From assembly GCA_000145985.1 (NCBI GenBank), contig CP002098.1:867853-904181 (forward strand): a stretch of 36,329 nt of DNA, in the 5' to 3' direction. The translations under genes were made by a program, and so were the position numbers. The notes beneath the pieces are model-generated. The model had not been told where the DNA came from. It did not search any database and saw only the letters and a program-made list of their open reading frames with translations. Positions within the stretch are counted from its first letter, which is position 1. Each line of letters begins with the position of its first letter. This document shows positions 15,290 through 25,390 of the stretch, piece after piece. Source of the DNA: Ignisphaera aggregans DSM 17230. Lineage in GTDB: Archaea > Thermoproteota > Thermoprotei_A > Sulfolobales > Ignisphaeraceae.

Positions 15290-15462
15290 GATACCACATT
15301 GGCTAAAGTTTTATGGAAGAATTTAAAAATTTATATATAACTAGGCTACATATAGGTATATACAGAAATAATATATATTAGCGATATAAATATGTATTGG
15401 CATAGCTATAAAAGTATATTAATCTATGCATAGATAAAACCATTAAACAAAAGGTGTAGCTA
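15290..15462. promoter_or_regulatory. Divergent promoter region between gltB and the aminotransferase
   Basis: A 173-bp AT-rich gap holding promoters in both directions. GTTATATATAAAT (minus strand, about 15332-15344) serves gltB. On the plus strand several TATA-like stretches lie between 15350 and 15420, and AAGGTG (15451-15456) is the ribosome binding site placed seven bases before the TTG start of the aminotransferase. Confidence 0.45.
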
Positions 15463-16671
15463 TTGATAGATCTATTATCTACTAGAACAAGATATATAGA
15501 GTCATCAGAGCTTGCAGAAATAGTCTCTAAAATTGAGAGCCTCGTCAATAGAGGCTATAGAGTTATACCATTTGCTGTTGGAGAACCAGACCCCAGTGCA
15601 ATCCCCATTAAAGAGCTCTCCAAAATTTTAGCAGATATATTGGCTGAGAATCCATCGTCAATTCTATATACACCTACCGAGGGTATTGAAGATCTTAGAA
15701 AGGAGATTGCAAATTTTATCTATAGATATGATGGATATAGAGTTGACTATGATAATATCATAGTTACAAGTGGTGCTACTCTAGCTATAGACCTTATACT
15801 CAGGCTATTTATAGATCCAGGTGATATTGTTATTGTTGAAAATCCATCGTATATAAACACTATACATGCATTGAAAAGCTATGGCGCAAAGATAATAGGC
15901 GTTAAAATGGATTCAAGGGGTATGGATACATATGCTCTCGAAGAAATTCTAAGGAGTATGGATAGCAATAGAGTGAAACTTGTATATACAATGCCCTTGG
16001 GTCAAAACCCTACAGGTATATCGATGGATTTAGATAGACGTAGACATCTACTAGAATTAGCATCTCAATACAACTTCATCATAGTTGAAGATACTGCATA
16101 TAACTATCTAGTTCTAGACAATATCTATATACCTTCGCTAAAATCTATGGATAGAGAGAGAAGGGTTATATCTGTAGGAACACTTAGCAAGGTTATGGGG
16201 ACAGGATTTAGAGTTGGATGGACAGTACTTGAGGAGCCAATAAAATCTATGGCTATAAGCATTAAGCAGACAGTAGACTTCTGTGCTCCAGCAATATCAC
16301 AGTATCTAGCTCTAGAATTTCTTAGGAGGGGCCTTATAGATATAAGTATAGATAGATCTAGATCTATATATAGAGCAAAGAGAGATGTGTTAATCGAAGC
16401 GGTTAACACATATATAAGTGAGGCGATATATGTAAAGCCTATAGCAGGAATGTTCATAATGCTCCATCTACCAGGTATAGACGGTATTAAATTTGCTAAA
16501 GAACTTATAGAGAAATACCATGTAGCTCTCCTCCCAGGAAAACCATTCTATATAGATAACAGTGGTAGAGAGTCTATTAGAATATGTTTTGCAAGACCAT
16601 CTATTGAGGATATAGAGATAGGGATTAGATATATAGCTGATCTCTATAGAAGCTATATATCTAGGTCATAG
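15463..16671 (+). CDS. PLP-dependent class I/II aminotransferase
   Basis: 402 residues, fold-type I. Seen: FAVGEPDPSAIPIKEL, YTPTEGIEDLRKEIANF, IIVTSGATLAIDLILRLF, VENPSYINTIHALKSYGA, MPLGQNPTGISM, VEDTAYNYLV, and SVGTLSKVMGTGFRVGW with the PLP-binding Lys243; the C-terminal RICFARPS supplies the carboxylate-binding Arg. This resembles the 2-aminoadipate/aromatic aminotransferase (LysN/Aro8) group of archaea, with glutamate as the usual amino donor, which fits its position divergent from glutamate synthase. Exact substrate cannot be fixed from sequence. The TTG start is supported by AAGGTG seven bases upstream. Confidence 0.87.
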   Translation: MIDLLSTRTRYIESSELAEIVSKIESLVNRGYRVIPFAVGEPDPSAIPIKELSKILADILAENPSSILYTPTEGIEDLRKEIANFIYRYDGYRVDYDNIIVTSGATLAIDLILRLFIDPGDIVIVENPSYINTIHALKSYGAKIIGVKMDSRGMDTYALEEILRSMDSNRVKLVYTMPLGQNPTGISMDLDRRRHLLELASQYNFIIVEDTAYNYLVLDNIYIPSLKSMDRERRVISVGTLSKVMGTGFRVGWTVLEEPIKSMAISIKQTVDFCAPAISQYLALEFLRRGLIDISIDRSRSIYRAKRDVLIEAVNTYISEAIYVKPIAGMFIMLHLPGIDGIKFAKELIEKYHVALLPGKPFYIDNSGRESIRICFARPSIEDIEIGIRYIADLYRSYISRS

Positions 16672-16760
16672 ACATATAGCTCTCCAACTCTATCTGCATC
16701 CCAACTAGCCAAAGAACTTTTTAGGTTATATCCACATAGTATATAGTTGGTCGATCTAAG

Positions 16761-18221
16761 ATGGGGCTTAAATATCCAAAGGAATTTATATTTGGATTTT
16801 CAGAGTCTGGATTCCAATTCGAAATGGGTTTACCAGGATCTGAAGATCCTAATACAGATTGGTGGGTATGGGTTCACGACCCAGAGAATATAGCTTCAAC
16901 ACTTGTGAGTGGTGATTTTCCTGAGAATGGACCTGGCTATTGGCATCTATATAGACAGGATCATGATATCGCTGAGAGGCTTGGTATGGATGGAGCTAGA
17001 ATTGGTATTGAGTGGAGCAGAATATTCTCAAAACCAACATTTGATGTAAAGGTAGATGTCGCTAGGGATGAGAGGGGGAATATAGTATATATAGATGTAG
17101 CTGAAAAAGCTTTAGAGGAACTGGATAGGATTGCAAATAAAGATGCTGTTAACCACTATAGAGAGATTCTCAGCGATTGGAAGAACAGGGGTAAGAAGCT
17201 TATTATAAATCTATACCACTGGACACTTCCACTATGGCTCCACGATCCTATAAAGGTTAGGAAGCTTGGTATTGATAGAGCACCTGCGGGCTGGGTTGAT
17301 GAGAGGACAGTTATAGAGTTTGTTAAATATGTTGCCTATATAGCGTGGAAACTAGGCGATTTACCAGATCTTTGGTGTACTATGAATGAACCAAATGTTG
17401 TATACTCGATTGGGTATATAAATATAAAGATTGGTTATCCCCCAGGCTATCTAAGTTTTGAAGCTGCTTCAAAAGCTATGAAACATCTTGTTGAGGCTCA
17501 TGCAAGAGCATATGAAGTTCTGAAGAGGTTTACAAATAAACCTGTTGGTATAATATATGTAACTACATATCATGAGCCTCTGAAAGAGAGTGATAGAGAT
17601 GTTGCTGAAGCTGCTATGTATCAAGCTGTATTCGATTTCCTAGACTCTATAACGATAGGTAGATCTATGTCTATAGGGGAGAGGAAGGATCTTGAGAAAC
17701 ATCTTGATTGGCTCGGTATAAACTACTACTCTAGACTTGTTGTTGAGAGATATGGAAATGCATGGAGAGTATTACCGGGATATGGATTCGCATGTATACC
17801 AGGTGGAACATCTCTAGCTGGTAGACCCTGTAATGATGCTGGCTGGGAGACATATCCAGAGGGTCTATATATAATGCTTAAGAGATGTTGGGAGAGATAT
17901 AGATTACCAATAATAGTTACAGAGAATGGAACTGCCGATGCAATAGATAGGCTAAGACCGAGATATCTAGCAACACATCTATACCAGGTATGGAAAGCCC
18001 TTAGCGAAGGTGTTGACATTAGAGGATATCTGCATTGGGCACTTGTAGACAACTATGAATGGTCATCAGGATTCAGAATGAGGTTCGGTCTTGTCCATGT
18101 CGATTTCGAGACCAAGAAGAGGTATCTAAGGCCAAGCGCACTACTGTTTAGAGAGATTGCAAGCAGTAAGGAGATACCAGATGAGTTTATGCATATGACA
18201 CAGCCCCAAATACTCATCTAA
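16761..18221 (+). CDS. GH1 beta-glycosidase (LacS type)
   Basis: A 486-residue family 1 glycoside hydrolase, an intracellular retaining enzyme acting on beta-glucosides, galactosides or similar oligosaccharides. Landmarks: FIFGFSESGFQFEMGLPGSED at the N-terminus, GARIGIEWSRIF, NLYHWTLPLWLHDP, CTMNEPN with the acid/base Glu210, WLGINYYSRLVVERYG, and IIVTENGTAD with the nucleophile Glu388, then GYLHWALVDNYEWSSGFRMRFG. There is no signal peptide. Length and the NTDWWVWVHDPEN segment match the crenarchaeal LacS/BgaS group. It precedes a GH3 enzyme on the same strand, suggesting a joint glycan degradation role. Confidence 0.95.
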   Translation: MGLKYPKEFIFGFSESGFQFEMGLPGSEDPNTDWWVWVHDPENIASTLVSGDFPENGPGYWHLYRQDHDIAERLGMDGARIGIEWSRIFSKPTFDVKVDVARDERGNIVYIDVAEKALEELDRIANKDAVNHYREILSDWKNRGKKLIINLYHWTLPLWLHDPIKVRKLGIDRAPAGWVDERTVIEFVKYVAYIAWKLGDLPDLWCTMNEPNVVYSIGYINIKIGYPPGYLSFEAASKAMKHLVEAHARAYEVLKRFTNKPVGIIYVTTYHEPLKESDRDVAEAAMYQAVFDFLDSITIGRSMSIGERKDLEKHLDWLGINYYSRLVVERYGNAWRVLPGYGFACIPGGTSLAGRPCNDAGWETYPEGLYIMLKRCWERYRLPIIVTENGTADAIDRLRPRYLATHLYQVWKALSEGVDIRGYLHWALVDNYEWSSGFRMRFGLVHVDFETKKRYLRPSALLFREIASSKEIPDEFMHMTQPQILI

Positions 18222-18343
18222 TTTTTATAGTTCTTTCTATACTTTATTCCATACTTTAGTATATACACCTGATATATACATAAATAGATTGTAGATAAGA
18301 TTTTTATACCTTTAGCTTGGAATATCCCTACTAGGTGTCTAAC

Positions 18344-20617
18344 ATGGATATAGACGAAAGGGTTAGGGAACTTATAGGTAGGATGAGTATTGAGGAGAAG
18401 ATTGCTCAGCTAATATCTATCCCCCTAGAGAGTGTTTTAGATGGGAAGAAGTTCTCTGTAGAGAAGGCGAGAGAGGTTCTTAAATATGGTGTTGGAGAGA
18501 TACTACGTATAGGTGGATCATCTGCTAGGCTTAGCCCTAGAGAAGCTGTAGAGATATATAACGCTATCCAGAGGTTTCTCACAAGAGAGACAAGACTTGG
18601 GATACCCGCTATTGTTCATGAGGAGAGTATAGCTGGTTTGCTGGCTCCTACAGCAACTGTTTTCCCAATACCCCTAGCTCTTGCAAGTACATGGGATCCA
18701 GATCTTGTCTATAGAGTTGCTGTAGCTATAAGGAGACAGATAATGGCTATAGGATCTAGACATACACTTGCACCTGTTCTAGATCTCTGTAGAGAGCCTA
18801 GGTGGGGCAGGTGTGAGGAGACCTATGGCGAAGACTCATACCTAGCTGCCTCCATGGGCATAGCATATGTAAAGGGTATTCAGGGCGACGATATTAGATA
18901 TGGTGTTATAGCAACAGGTAAACATTTTGTTGGACATGGGGTTCCCGAGGGCGGTAGAAATATAGCTTCTATACATGTTGGTCTGAGAGAACTTTTAGAG
19001 ATATATATGTATCCATTTGAAGCCACTGTAAAGGAGGCAAATCTTCTTAGTATCATGCCTGCATATCACGATATAGATAATGTTCCTTGCCATGCAAACA
19101 AATGGCTTCTAACAGATATCCTCAGAGGTTCCTGGGGCTTTAAAGGAATTGCTGTATCTGATTATGAGGGGGTTAAACAGCTGCATACCATACATAGAGT
19201 TGCAAGAGATTGTATGGAGGCTGCTGTAAAGGCTATAAAAGCAGGTGTAGATATTGAGTATCCAAGTGGGGAATGTTTTAAACAGCTTGTTGAAGCTGTT
19301 AGAAAGGGTTTGATAGATGAGGACACTATTAATAGAGCTGTTGAGAGAGTACTGAAGCTAAAGTTTATGTTGGGTCTCTTCGAAAATCCATTTATAGATG
19401 AGACAAAGGTTCCTACAACACTTGATAATGAGGCTGATAGAGAGCTTGCTAGAGAGGTTGCAAGGAAAGCTATTGTTTTGCTTAAAAACGATGGTATCCT
19501 CCCACTCAAGAGAGATATAAAGACTATTGCTGTCATAGGACCTAACGCTAATGATCCTTGGGCAATGCTTGGCGATTACCATTACGATGCACATATAGGT
19601 AGCTTTGATGGTACATATGGAAAAATATCTCCGAGTGTAAGAATAGTAACTGTTTTGGAGGCTATAAAGAGTAGGGTTTCACCATCTACAGAGGTTCTAT
19701 ATGCAAAGGGCTGTGATACTATTGGCGATGATAGGAGCGGTTTTGGTGAAGCTATAGAAATTGCTAAGAGAGCTGATATAATTATAGCTGTTATGGGTGA
19801 TAGATCAGGTCTATTCAATCTGAAGATGTTTACAAGTGGAGAGGGTGTAGATAGAGCATCACTAAAGCTTCCAGGAGTCCAGGAAGAGCTTTTGAAGGAG
19901 CTTGCATCTCTCGGTAAACCAATAATCCTTGTTCTAATCAATGGAAGGCCACTTGCACTCTCATCCATACTACCATATGTTAACGCTATTGTAGAGGCTT
20001 GGAGACCTGGTGAAGAGGGTGGAAATGCTATTGCAGATATACTGTTTGGTGACTATAGCCCTGGTGGAAGACTACCAGTATCTCTCCCCTACGACGTTGG
20101 ACAGCTACCTATATACTATAGCAGAAAACCAAATTGCTTTAGAGACTATGTAGAGTATCCAGCAAAACCACTATTCCCATTCGGCTATGGACTAAGCTAT
20201 ACACAGTTTGCATATGAGAATCTCGTTGTAGAATCAACAGAGGTTAGAGATCCTGATACAGTTATAAGGGTTAGTGTAGATGTGAAGAACGTTGGGAGTA
20301 TGGCGGGAGATGAAGTTGTACAGCTATATATATCTAGAGACTATGCATCTGTCACAAGACCTGTAGCAGAGCTAAAGGGATTCAAAAGAATAACACTTGA
20401 ACCAGGAGAGAAAAAGACAGTTGTATTCGAAATACCTCTAGAGCTATTGGCATACTATGACATGGATATGAACTATGTTGTTGAACCAGGAGAATATACA
20501 TTTATGATAAATAAGAATGCTGAGGAAACAATTCTAAAGACAAAGATATCAGTAATTGGAGGCACAAAGATATATAGAGAAAGAAGGGTATTTACAAGTA
20601 AAGCATATGTAAGATAA
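18344..20617 (+). CDS. GH3 beta-glucosidase/beta-xylosidase
   Basis: A ~757-residue family 3 glycoside hydrolase. The first barrel has RLGIPAIVHEE, RWGRCEETYGEDSYL, GVIATGKHFVGHG and the nucleophile Asp in AVSDYEGVKQL (Asp273 from this start). The second alpha/beta sandwich has AIVLLKNDGILPLK, IAVIGPNANDP, VNAIVEAWRPGEEGGNAIAD and GGRLPVSLP. A C-terminal fibronectin-III-like domain follows (VSVDVKNVGSMAGDEVVQLY, LEPGEKKTVVFEI). No signal peptide, so probably cytoplasmic. I chose the ATG at 18344 because GGTG sits seven bases before it; a GTG at 18335 would add three residues. A TATA element (TTTTTATACC, about 18301-18310) lies upstream. Confidence 0.93.
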   Translation: MDIDERVRELIGRMSIEEKIAQLISIPLESVLDGKKFSVEKAREVLKYGVGEILRIGGSSARLSPREAVEIYNAIQRFLTRETRLGIPAIVHEESIAGLLAPTATVFPIPLALASTWDPDLVYRVAVAIRRQIMAIGSRHTLAPVLDLCREPRWGRCEETYGEDSYLAASMGIAYVKGIQGDDIRYGVIATGKHFVGHGVPEGGRNIASIHVGLRELLEIYMYPFEATVKEANLLSIMPAYHDIDNVPCHANKWLLTDILRGSWGFKGIAVSDYEGVKQLHTIHRVARDCMEAAVKAIKAGVDIEYPSGECFKQLVEAVRKGLIDEDTINRAVERVLKLKFMLGLFENPFIDETKVPTTLDNEADRELAREVARKAIVLLKNDGILPLKRDIKTIAVIGPNANDPWAMLGDYHYDAHIGSFDGTYGKISPSVRIVTVLEAIKSRVSPSTEVLYAKGCDTIGDDRSGFGEAIEIAKRADIIIAVMGDRSGLFNLKMFTSGEGVDRASLKLPGVQEELLKELASLGKPIILVLINGRPLALSSILPYVNAIVEAWRPGEEGGNAIADILFGDYSPGGRLPVSLPYDVGQLPIYYSRKPNCFRDYVEYPAKPLFPFGYGLSYTQFAYENLVVESTEVRDPDTVIRVSVDVKNVGSMAGDEVVQLYISRDYASVTRPVAELKGFKRITLEPGEKKTVVFEIPLELLAYYDMDMNYVVEPGEYTFMINKNAEETILKTKISVIGGTKIYRERRVFTSKAYVR

Positions 20618-20745
20618 CTATTGAATGAACTAAATACACATCCTATCTGTAGTTATCAATATCTTCAACACAATAATCTATTTTTAGCTCTTTGAAAATC
20701 TTTCGAGAGCTGTTCTAACAGCTTCTCTATTGAGAGGTGTTTACC

Positions 20746-20985
<240 letters not shown>

Positions 20986-21065
20986 TAAAACATCTATGAC
21001 TCTAGTAGAATTGGTACAGATTTAAGTTTATATCTTTTGTGCTATAGAGAGTAGTTAAAAAATAG

Positions 21066-22058
21066 TTATTTGGTATAGCCTGTGAGTAGCTCTCTCAAGA
21101 GTTTCTGTGTCTCTATAGGTGAGTTCATCTCTATTACTGATCTTATCTTGCTCCATCCAACTCTTTCAAGAGTGCTGTATATAGCTTTTATATTGTCTAT
21201 GCTTTGCTGAAGCATTTCTACAGGGTCTAGATATCTCGGGAATAGATCTAGTCCCATCCAACCATCATAGTTTATCTCGTGTAGCCAGTATAGAAGTTCA
21301 AAGTATTCTAGTAGATGTACACTTGCTGGGAATAGATCTAGGTCTACCTCTGTAAATATATCGTTTAGATGGAGATGCTGGAGAGCGTTTATCCTTGATA
21401 GAAATACTACAGCCTCTGGTACATACTCCTTAGCTAGTTTGGCATGTGCAAACTCTATATTTACACCAACATTATTGATACCCCTCTGTCTAAGCTCTAG
21501 AATTGTAGCTGCAACCTTACCTGCAGACCCATGTATTAGATAGCTACTTGGATCCTCCATCTTATACTCTATAGCTACCTTTAGATCAGATGCATACTCT
21601 GCTACCTCTGCTAATGCATCTACATAGTTATCCCATAGCTTTTTGTAATTCGTTGTAAATGGAAAGTCAAACCCCTCTCTACCAGGCCATATAATGAGGA
21701 CTTTAGCTCCAAGCTCTCTAGCTATATCTGTAGCCCTCTTACACCTCTCAATAGCCTTCCTCCTAACATCATTGTCAAGTGCAGAAAGTGCTCCTCTAGC
21801 CCATATGGGCTCCTGAGAAAGAACTGGGGGTATAGCTGCTGCAACAAGGTTATAATCCTCTAAAGCCTTCTTAACACTTTTAACATTAGACTCATTTACC
21901 TCTGTTGGATAGTGAAACTCTAAACCCTTTAGATCTCTAACCCTAGAAGCCTGTGCTATAAGTTCAACAACATCTTTAGCAGATCTATATCCCTGTGGAG
22001 CAAATCTCTCATATCCTGGGCCTAAAACCCATATACCTGTTGAAAATTTTAGCTCCAT
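21066..22058 (-). CDS. Xylose-isomerase-like TIM-barrel protein (sugar isomerase/epimerase)
   Basis: 330 residues of the AP-endonuclease-2/xylose-isomerase-like barrel superfamily. Candidate divalent-metal ligands appear in order along the barrel: Glu in VAIEYKMEDP, Glu and His in GVNIEFAHAK, His/Asp in LQHLHLNDIFTEVDLD, and Asp in WMGLDLFPR. The N-terminal KFSTGIWVLGPGYERFAPQG and LEFHYPTEVNE are also typical of sugar isomerases of the L-rhamnose/D-tagatose epimerase type. Substrate cannot be named; the neighbourhood of glycosidases and a uronate-isomerase-like gene suggests a sugar role. It is divergent from the deacetylase with only 33 bp between their longest forms. Confidence 0.83.
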   Translation of the reverse strand: MELKFSTGIWVLGPGYERFAPQGYRSAKDVVELIAQASRVRDLKGLEFHYPTEVNESNVKSVKKALEDYNLVAAAIPPVLSQEPIWARGALSALDNDVRRKAIERCKRATDIARELGAKVLIIWPGREGFDFPFTTNYKKLWDNYVDALAEVAEYASDLKVAIEYKMEDPSSYLIHGSAGKVAATILELRQRGINNVGVNIEFAHAKLAKEYVPEAVVFLSRINALQHLHLNDIFTEVDLDLFPASVHLLEYFELLYWLHEINYDGWMGLDLFPRYLDPVEMLQQSIDNIKAIYSTLERVGWSKIRSVIEMNSPIETQKLLRELLTGYTK

Positions 22059-22091
22059 AGATCTTCACCTCTCTAACAATATATTATCCCA

Positions 22092-22838
22092 ATGAAAAAG
22101 TTTATAAGGATTACCATAGTGAATACTATTCTGTTAAAAGCACTAGAAGATCCATGGTATTACGATATGTTTATAGTATTAACATTTGATGATGGCTATA
22201 GAGATCATTTTTATATAGCTAAGAATATAATGGATAGATATGGATTTAAAGGGGTAGAGTTTGTTGTAATAAAATGGCTTAGAGACTATAGCAATAATGA
22301 TATGTTTCTCAGTATTTCAGAGCTCAATGAAATGGATAGAGATGGCTGGGATATCTCAAGCCATACACTATCACATCCAAGACTTACAGAAATCGATAGA
22401 AATTCCGTAGTATATGAACTCTTAGAATCGAGAAGATGGCTAGATGAACACGGTTTCTCCAAGGGTGCTAAATTCTTTGCATCACCCTATGGTGCATACA
22501 ATGATGAGGTTATAAAGGAGATACAGAGGTTCTATGTAATGCATAGAACCGTGGATGAGGGTATAAATACATTAAGAGCTCTAGATCTATATAGGTTAAA
22601 GAGTGTTTTAACACCTTTAGCCAGTAGTTGGTTTGGATGGAAAGAATATTTAAAATGGTTTGAATCTAGCTATACCCATATAGATGATAAAATAGTTATA
22701 ATTACAATCCATAGAATAGATCCTGAAGTCTTTAGAGAGCTATGTGACTATATCAATAATATGGTGTTAAGCGGTAGAGCAAAAGTTGTTACATTTAGCG
22801 ATCTATATGATGATATTCTTAAGAATAGGATGATATAA
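22092..22838 (+). CDS. Polysaccharide deacetylase (NodB/CE4 fold)
   Basis: Up to 248 residues. The CE4 motifs are present: TFDDGYRDH (metal Asp, motif 1), SSHTLSHPRL (two metal His, motif 2), FASPYGAYND (motif 3), and a C-terminal IITIHRIDPE (His motif). Such enzymes remove N- or O-acetyl groups from sugars. The start is uncertain: a TATA element, TTTATAAGG (22099-22107), lies inside the longest ORF, so the GTG at 22119 or the ATG at 22167 (MFIVLTFDDGY) would be consistent with a leaderless message. There is no signal peptide on the shorter forms, so the enzyme is likely cytoplasmic. Confidence 0.85.
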   Translation: MKKFIRITIVNTILLKALEDPWYYDMFIVLTFDDGYRDHFYIAKNIMDRYGFKGVEFVVIKWLRDYSNNDMFLSISELNEMDRDGWDISSHTLSHPRLTEIDRNSVVYELLESRRWLDEHGFSKGAKFFASPYGAYNDEVIKEIQRFYVMHRTVDEGINTLRALDLYRLKSVLTPLASSWFGWKEYLKWFESSYTHIDDKIVIITIHRIDPEVFRELCDYINNMVLSGRAKVVTFSDLYDDILKNRMI

Positions 22839-23026
22839 TTCTAATGACAATATAGTGCCTAAGGCTTTAGAGCTATAGACACATATCACTATTATCACTA
22901 TGAATAACTATTATAGCAGATCTATATTGTCTAAAGAAATAATTCTCTAGCTAGAACTGTTTTCCGTAGAACACAATGATTTAGTATAAAAATAGATGTG
23001 GTAAATCTAGATCAATACCTCTCTCG

Positions 23027-23677
23027 CTACAGCTTTTCGAGAGTCTCTAAAATAGTTAGAGCTATTACCATATGCCCGGCAAAGTTTGGATGTATTGCAT
23101 CATGTGTATATGTCATTGGATCTCTATACCTTAATATCTCCATAAACTTTCTATGCATATCTATATATATCGCGGAGAACTCTCTACTCAACTTCTCCAC
23201 CTTCTCTATATACATAGGTATAGTCTCCAACACCCTCTTCCTCCAGCCATCTTTAGCAATACTTATATAGAATGGCGAGATAAGGATAAGTCTTACATTG
23301 GGTAAAGCCCTAGTGGTTTTCTCAAGTATAGATCTATAGATATTGTAGTAAGACTCTGGATCTAGATCTGGATCGACCCCACCTAGATATCTATGAATAT
23401 CATTTATGCCTATCATTATAGAGATCCAGTTGGGCTTTAATGATATTACATCATCGTCCCATCTATTCATAAGATCCTTAACAGTATTACCACTAATACC
23501 ACTATTTATTACTTCTACATCTATCTCTGGATACTTGGCTAGCAATAGATTGTAGAATATATATACATATCCATTGCCTAGAGGAGGTTGGGAAAATCTT
23601 CCACTCTCTGTTATACTATCACCTACAAATACTATTCTATCATTATTTCTAAATGGTATTCCCATATTATACACCAC
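23027..23677 (-). CDS. SGNH/GDSL-family esterase
   Basis: 216 residues with all four SGNH blocks: VFVGDSITESG (catalytic Ser), NSGISGNTVKDL (Gly), IGINDIHRYLGG (Asn) and THDAIHPNFAGH (Asp and His). Families with this short single-domain form include acyl-sugar and carbohydrate esterases. There is no signal peptide. The ATG at 23677 and a second at 23665 (MGIPFRNND) are both possible. Together with the deacetylase 189 bp away, facing it on the opposite strand, it suggests removal of acyl groups from imported glycans, which is inference from context. Confidence 0.88.
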   Translation of the reverse strand: MVYNMGIPFRNNDRIVFVGDSITESGRFSQPPLGNGYVYIFYNLLLAKYPEIDVEVINSGISGNTVKDLMNRWDDDVISLKPNWISIMIGINDIHRYLGGVDPDLDPESYYNIYRSILEKTTRALPNVRLILISPFYISIAKDGWRKRVLETIPMYIEKVEKLSREFSAIYIDMHRKFMEILRYRDPMTYTHDAIHPNFAGHMVIALTILETLEKL

Positions 23678-23753
23678 TAAATATCCTGTATCCTAGATCT
23701 ATAAATTTAAAGCTTATCCACTCCATAATATCTAGTGTCTAAGGAGTGATGTT

Positions 23754-25325
23754 ATGGGTAATATTAAGTGTTTTTTGAATGGAAAGATCTATGTCTCTTA
23801 TATTCCTAGGAGAGTTGTAGAGGCTATTGCTGTAGCAAATGGTAGAATTATATATGCTGGATCTAGTAGATATGTTGAAAGGATATGTCGGGAGTTTGGT
23901 GGAGTTTCTATAGATCTTAACGGTAGAGTTGTTCTTCCAGGTTTTATAGATTCCCATATACATCTTACAAGCCTAGGGCTATATCTAAATGCTCTTGATC
24001 TTAGAGGTGTTAGAAGTATAGAGGAGATAAAGAGACTACTATATGAATATTCTAGAAGGGTGAAAACATCGTGGATTTTTGGTCATGGATGGGATCAGGA
24101 GCTATTCTATGAGAGGAGACTACCAACTAGATGGGATATAGATGAGGTTGTTAGTGATAGACCTGTAGTTCTCACAAGGACATGTCTTCATGTAGCTGTA
24201 CTAAATACTAGGGCTATGGAGATAACAGGTCTTATCAATAGTAATATCCCTGGGGTTATAAGGGATGAGAGAGGTATTCCAATAGGTATAGTTGTCAAGG
24301 ATGCTCTTAAACATGTATTTGAATATTTTATGAAGACTCTATCGATAGAAGACTATAAGAAGATTCTTATAGATGCAATGAGGTTCTTAGCATCTTATGG
24401 TATAACAACAGTAGCTTTTGTTAACTGTGATGATATCTCTATGAAGGTTCTAAACATGCTTAATAACGAGAATAGGGTTATTATAAGGATTAGACTTTAT
24501 CTGAATCCAGATAGAAATATTATAGAGGCTCTAAAGACTATAGGTGTGAGTCTCTGTTCTTGTAACAATATGCTTAGGATCTGTGGAGTTAAGGTTATAG
24601 CTGATGGGAGTCTAGGTGCTAGAACTGCATGGTTATCAAAACCATATAGCGATGATCCTACTACATACGGTAGACAGAATATTGATGAAGAGACTCTGTA
24701 TCTCATTGCAAAGGAGGTTAATGATATTGGTCTTCAGCTAGCTGTTCACGGTATTGGTGATAGAGCCATAGATATGATTTTAGATGTCTATGAAAGACTT
24801 GGAGATGTTAGGAATAGAAGACATAGAATAGAACATGCATCACTATTAAGAGATGATCAAATTGATAGAATGGCTAGGATAGGTGTTGTAGCTTCTGTAC
24901 AACCACACTTTATAATATCTGATTGGTGGGCTAAGGATAGAGTCGGGGAGAGGGCTAGGTGGCTCTATAGATTTAGGAGTATGATTAGAAAGGGTATTGT
25001 TATAGGTTTTGGCTCAGATGCACCTGTAGAGACACCGAATCCGTGGGAAACTATCTATGCTGCTATATCTAGGGGGAGACACGAGGGAATTACATATTAT
25101 AGCGATACACAGGAAGAAGTTTTGACAATAGATGAAGCTCTTCATGCCTATACATATGGATCTGCATATATAATAAATGAAGAAGAGAATCTGGGAACGC
25201 TTGAAGAAGGTAAGTTAGCTGATTTCATAGTTGTTGATAGAGATCCATTTAGTGTTAATGAAAAGGAGATAAGGAATATAAAGGTGCTAGAGACTTACAT
25301 TGGTGGAGAGAAAATTTATCCATAG
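23754..25325 (+). CDS. YtcJ-type metal-dependent amidohydrolase
   Basis: A 523-residue amidohydrolase-superfamily protein of the family-3/YtcJ type. N-terminal beta-sandwich (IKCFLNGKIYVS, ANGRIIYAGSS), first metal motif LPGFIDSHIHLTSLG, WIFGHGWDQELF, GVKVIADGSLGARTAWLS with a candidate carboxylated or ligand Lys, LQLAVHGIGDRAID and HRIEHASLL with further His ligands, and GFGSDAPVETPNPW with the catalytic Asp. It ends with the usual LGTLEEGKLADFIVVDRDPF. Members hydrolyse amides or cyclic compounds; substrate is unknown here. It starts at ATG 23754 after TAAGGAGTGATG, a strong ribosome binding site. Confidence 0.9.
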   Translation: MGNIKCFLNGKIYVSYIPRRVVEAIAVANGRIIYAGSSRYVERICREFGGVSIDLNGRVVLPGFIDSHIHLTSLGLYLNALDLRGVRSIEEIKRLLYEYSRRVKTSWIFGHGWDQELFYERRLPTRWDIDEVVSDRPVVLTRTCLHVAVLNTRAMEITGLINSNIPGVIRDERGIPIGIVVKDALKHVFEYFMKTLSIEDYKKILIDAMRFLASYGITTVAFVNCDDISMKVLNMLNNENRVIIRIRLYLNPDRNIIEALKTIGVSLCSCNNMLRICGVKVIADGSLGARTAWLSKPYSDDPTTYGRQNIDEETLYLIAKEVNDIGLQLAVHGIGDRAIDMILDVYERLGDVRNRRHRIEHASLLRDDQIDRMARIGVVASVQPHFIISDWWAKDRVGERARWLYRFRSMIRKGIVIGFGSDAPVETPNPWETIYAAISRGRHEGITYYSDTQEEVLTIDEALHAYTYGSAYIINEEENLGTLEEGKLADFIVVDRDPFSVNEKEIRNIKVLETYIGGEKIYP

Positions 25326-25390
25326 TAAATAGATAGACAAAATACTAATATATAGATTAATATTTTTATATCTCTATAACATCTAGTGTC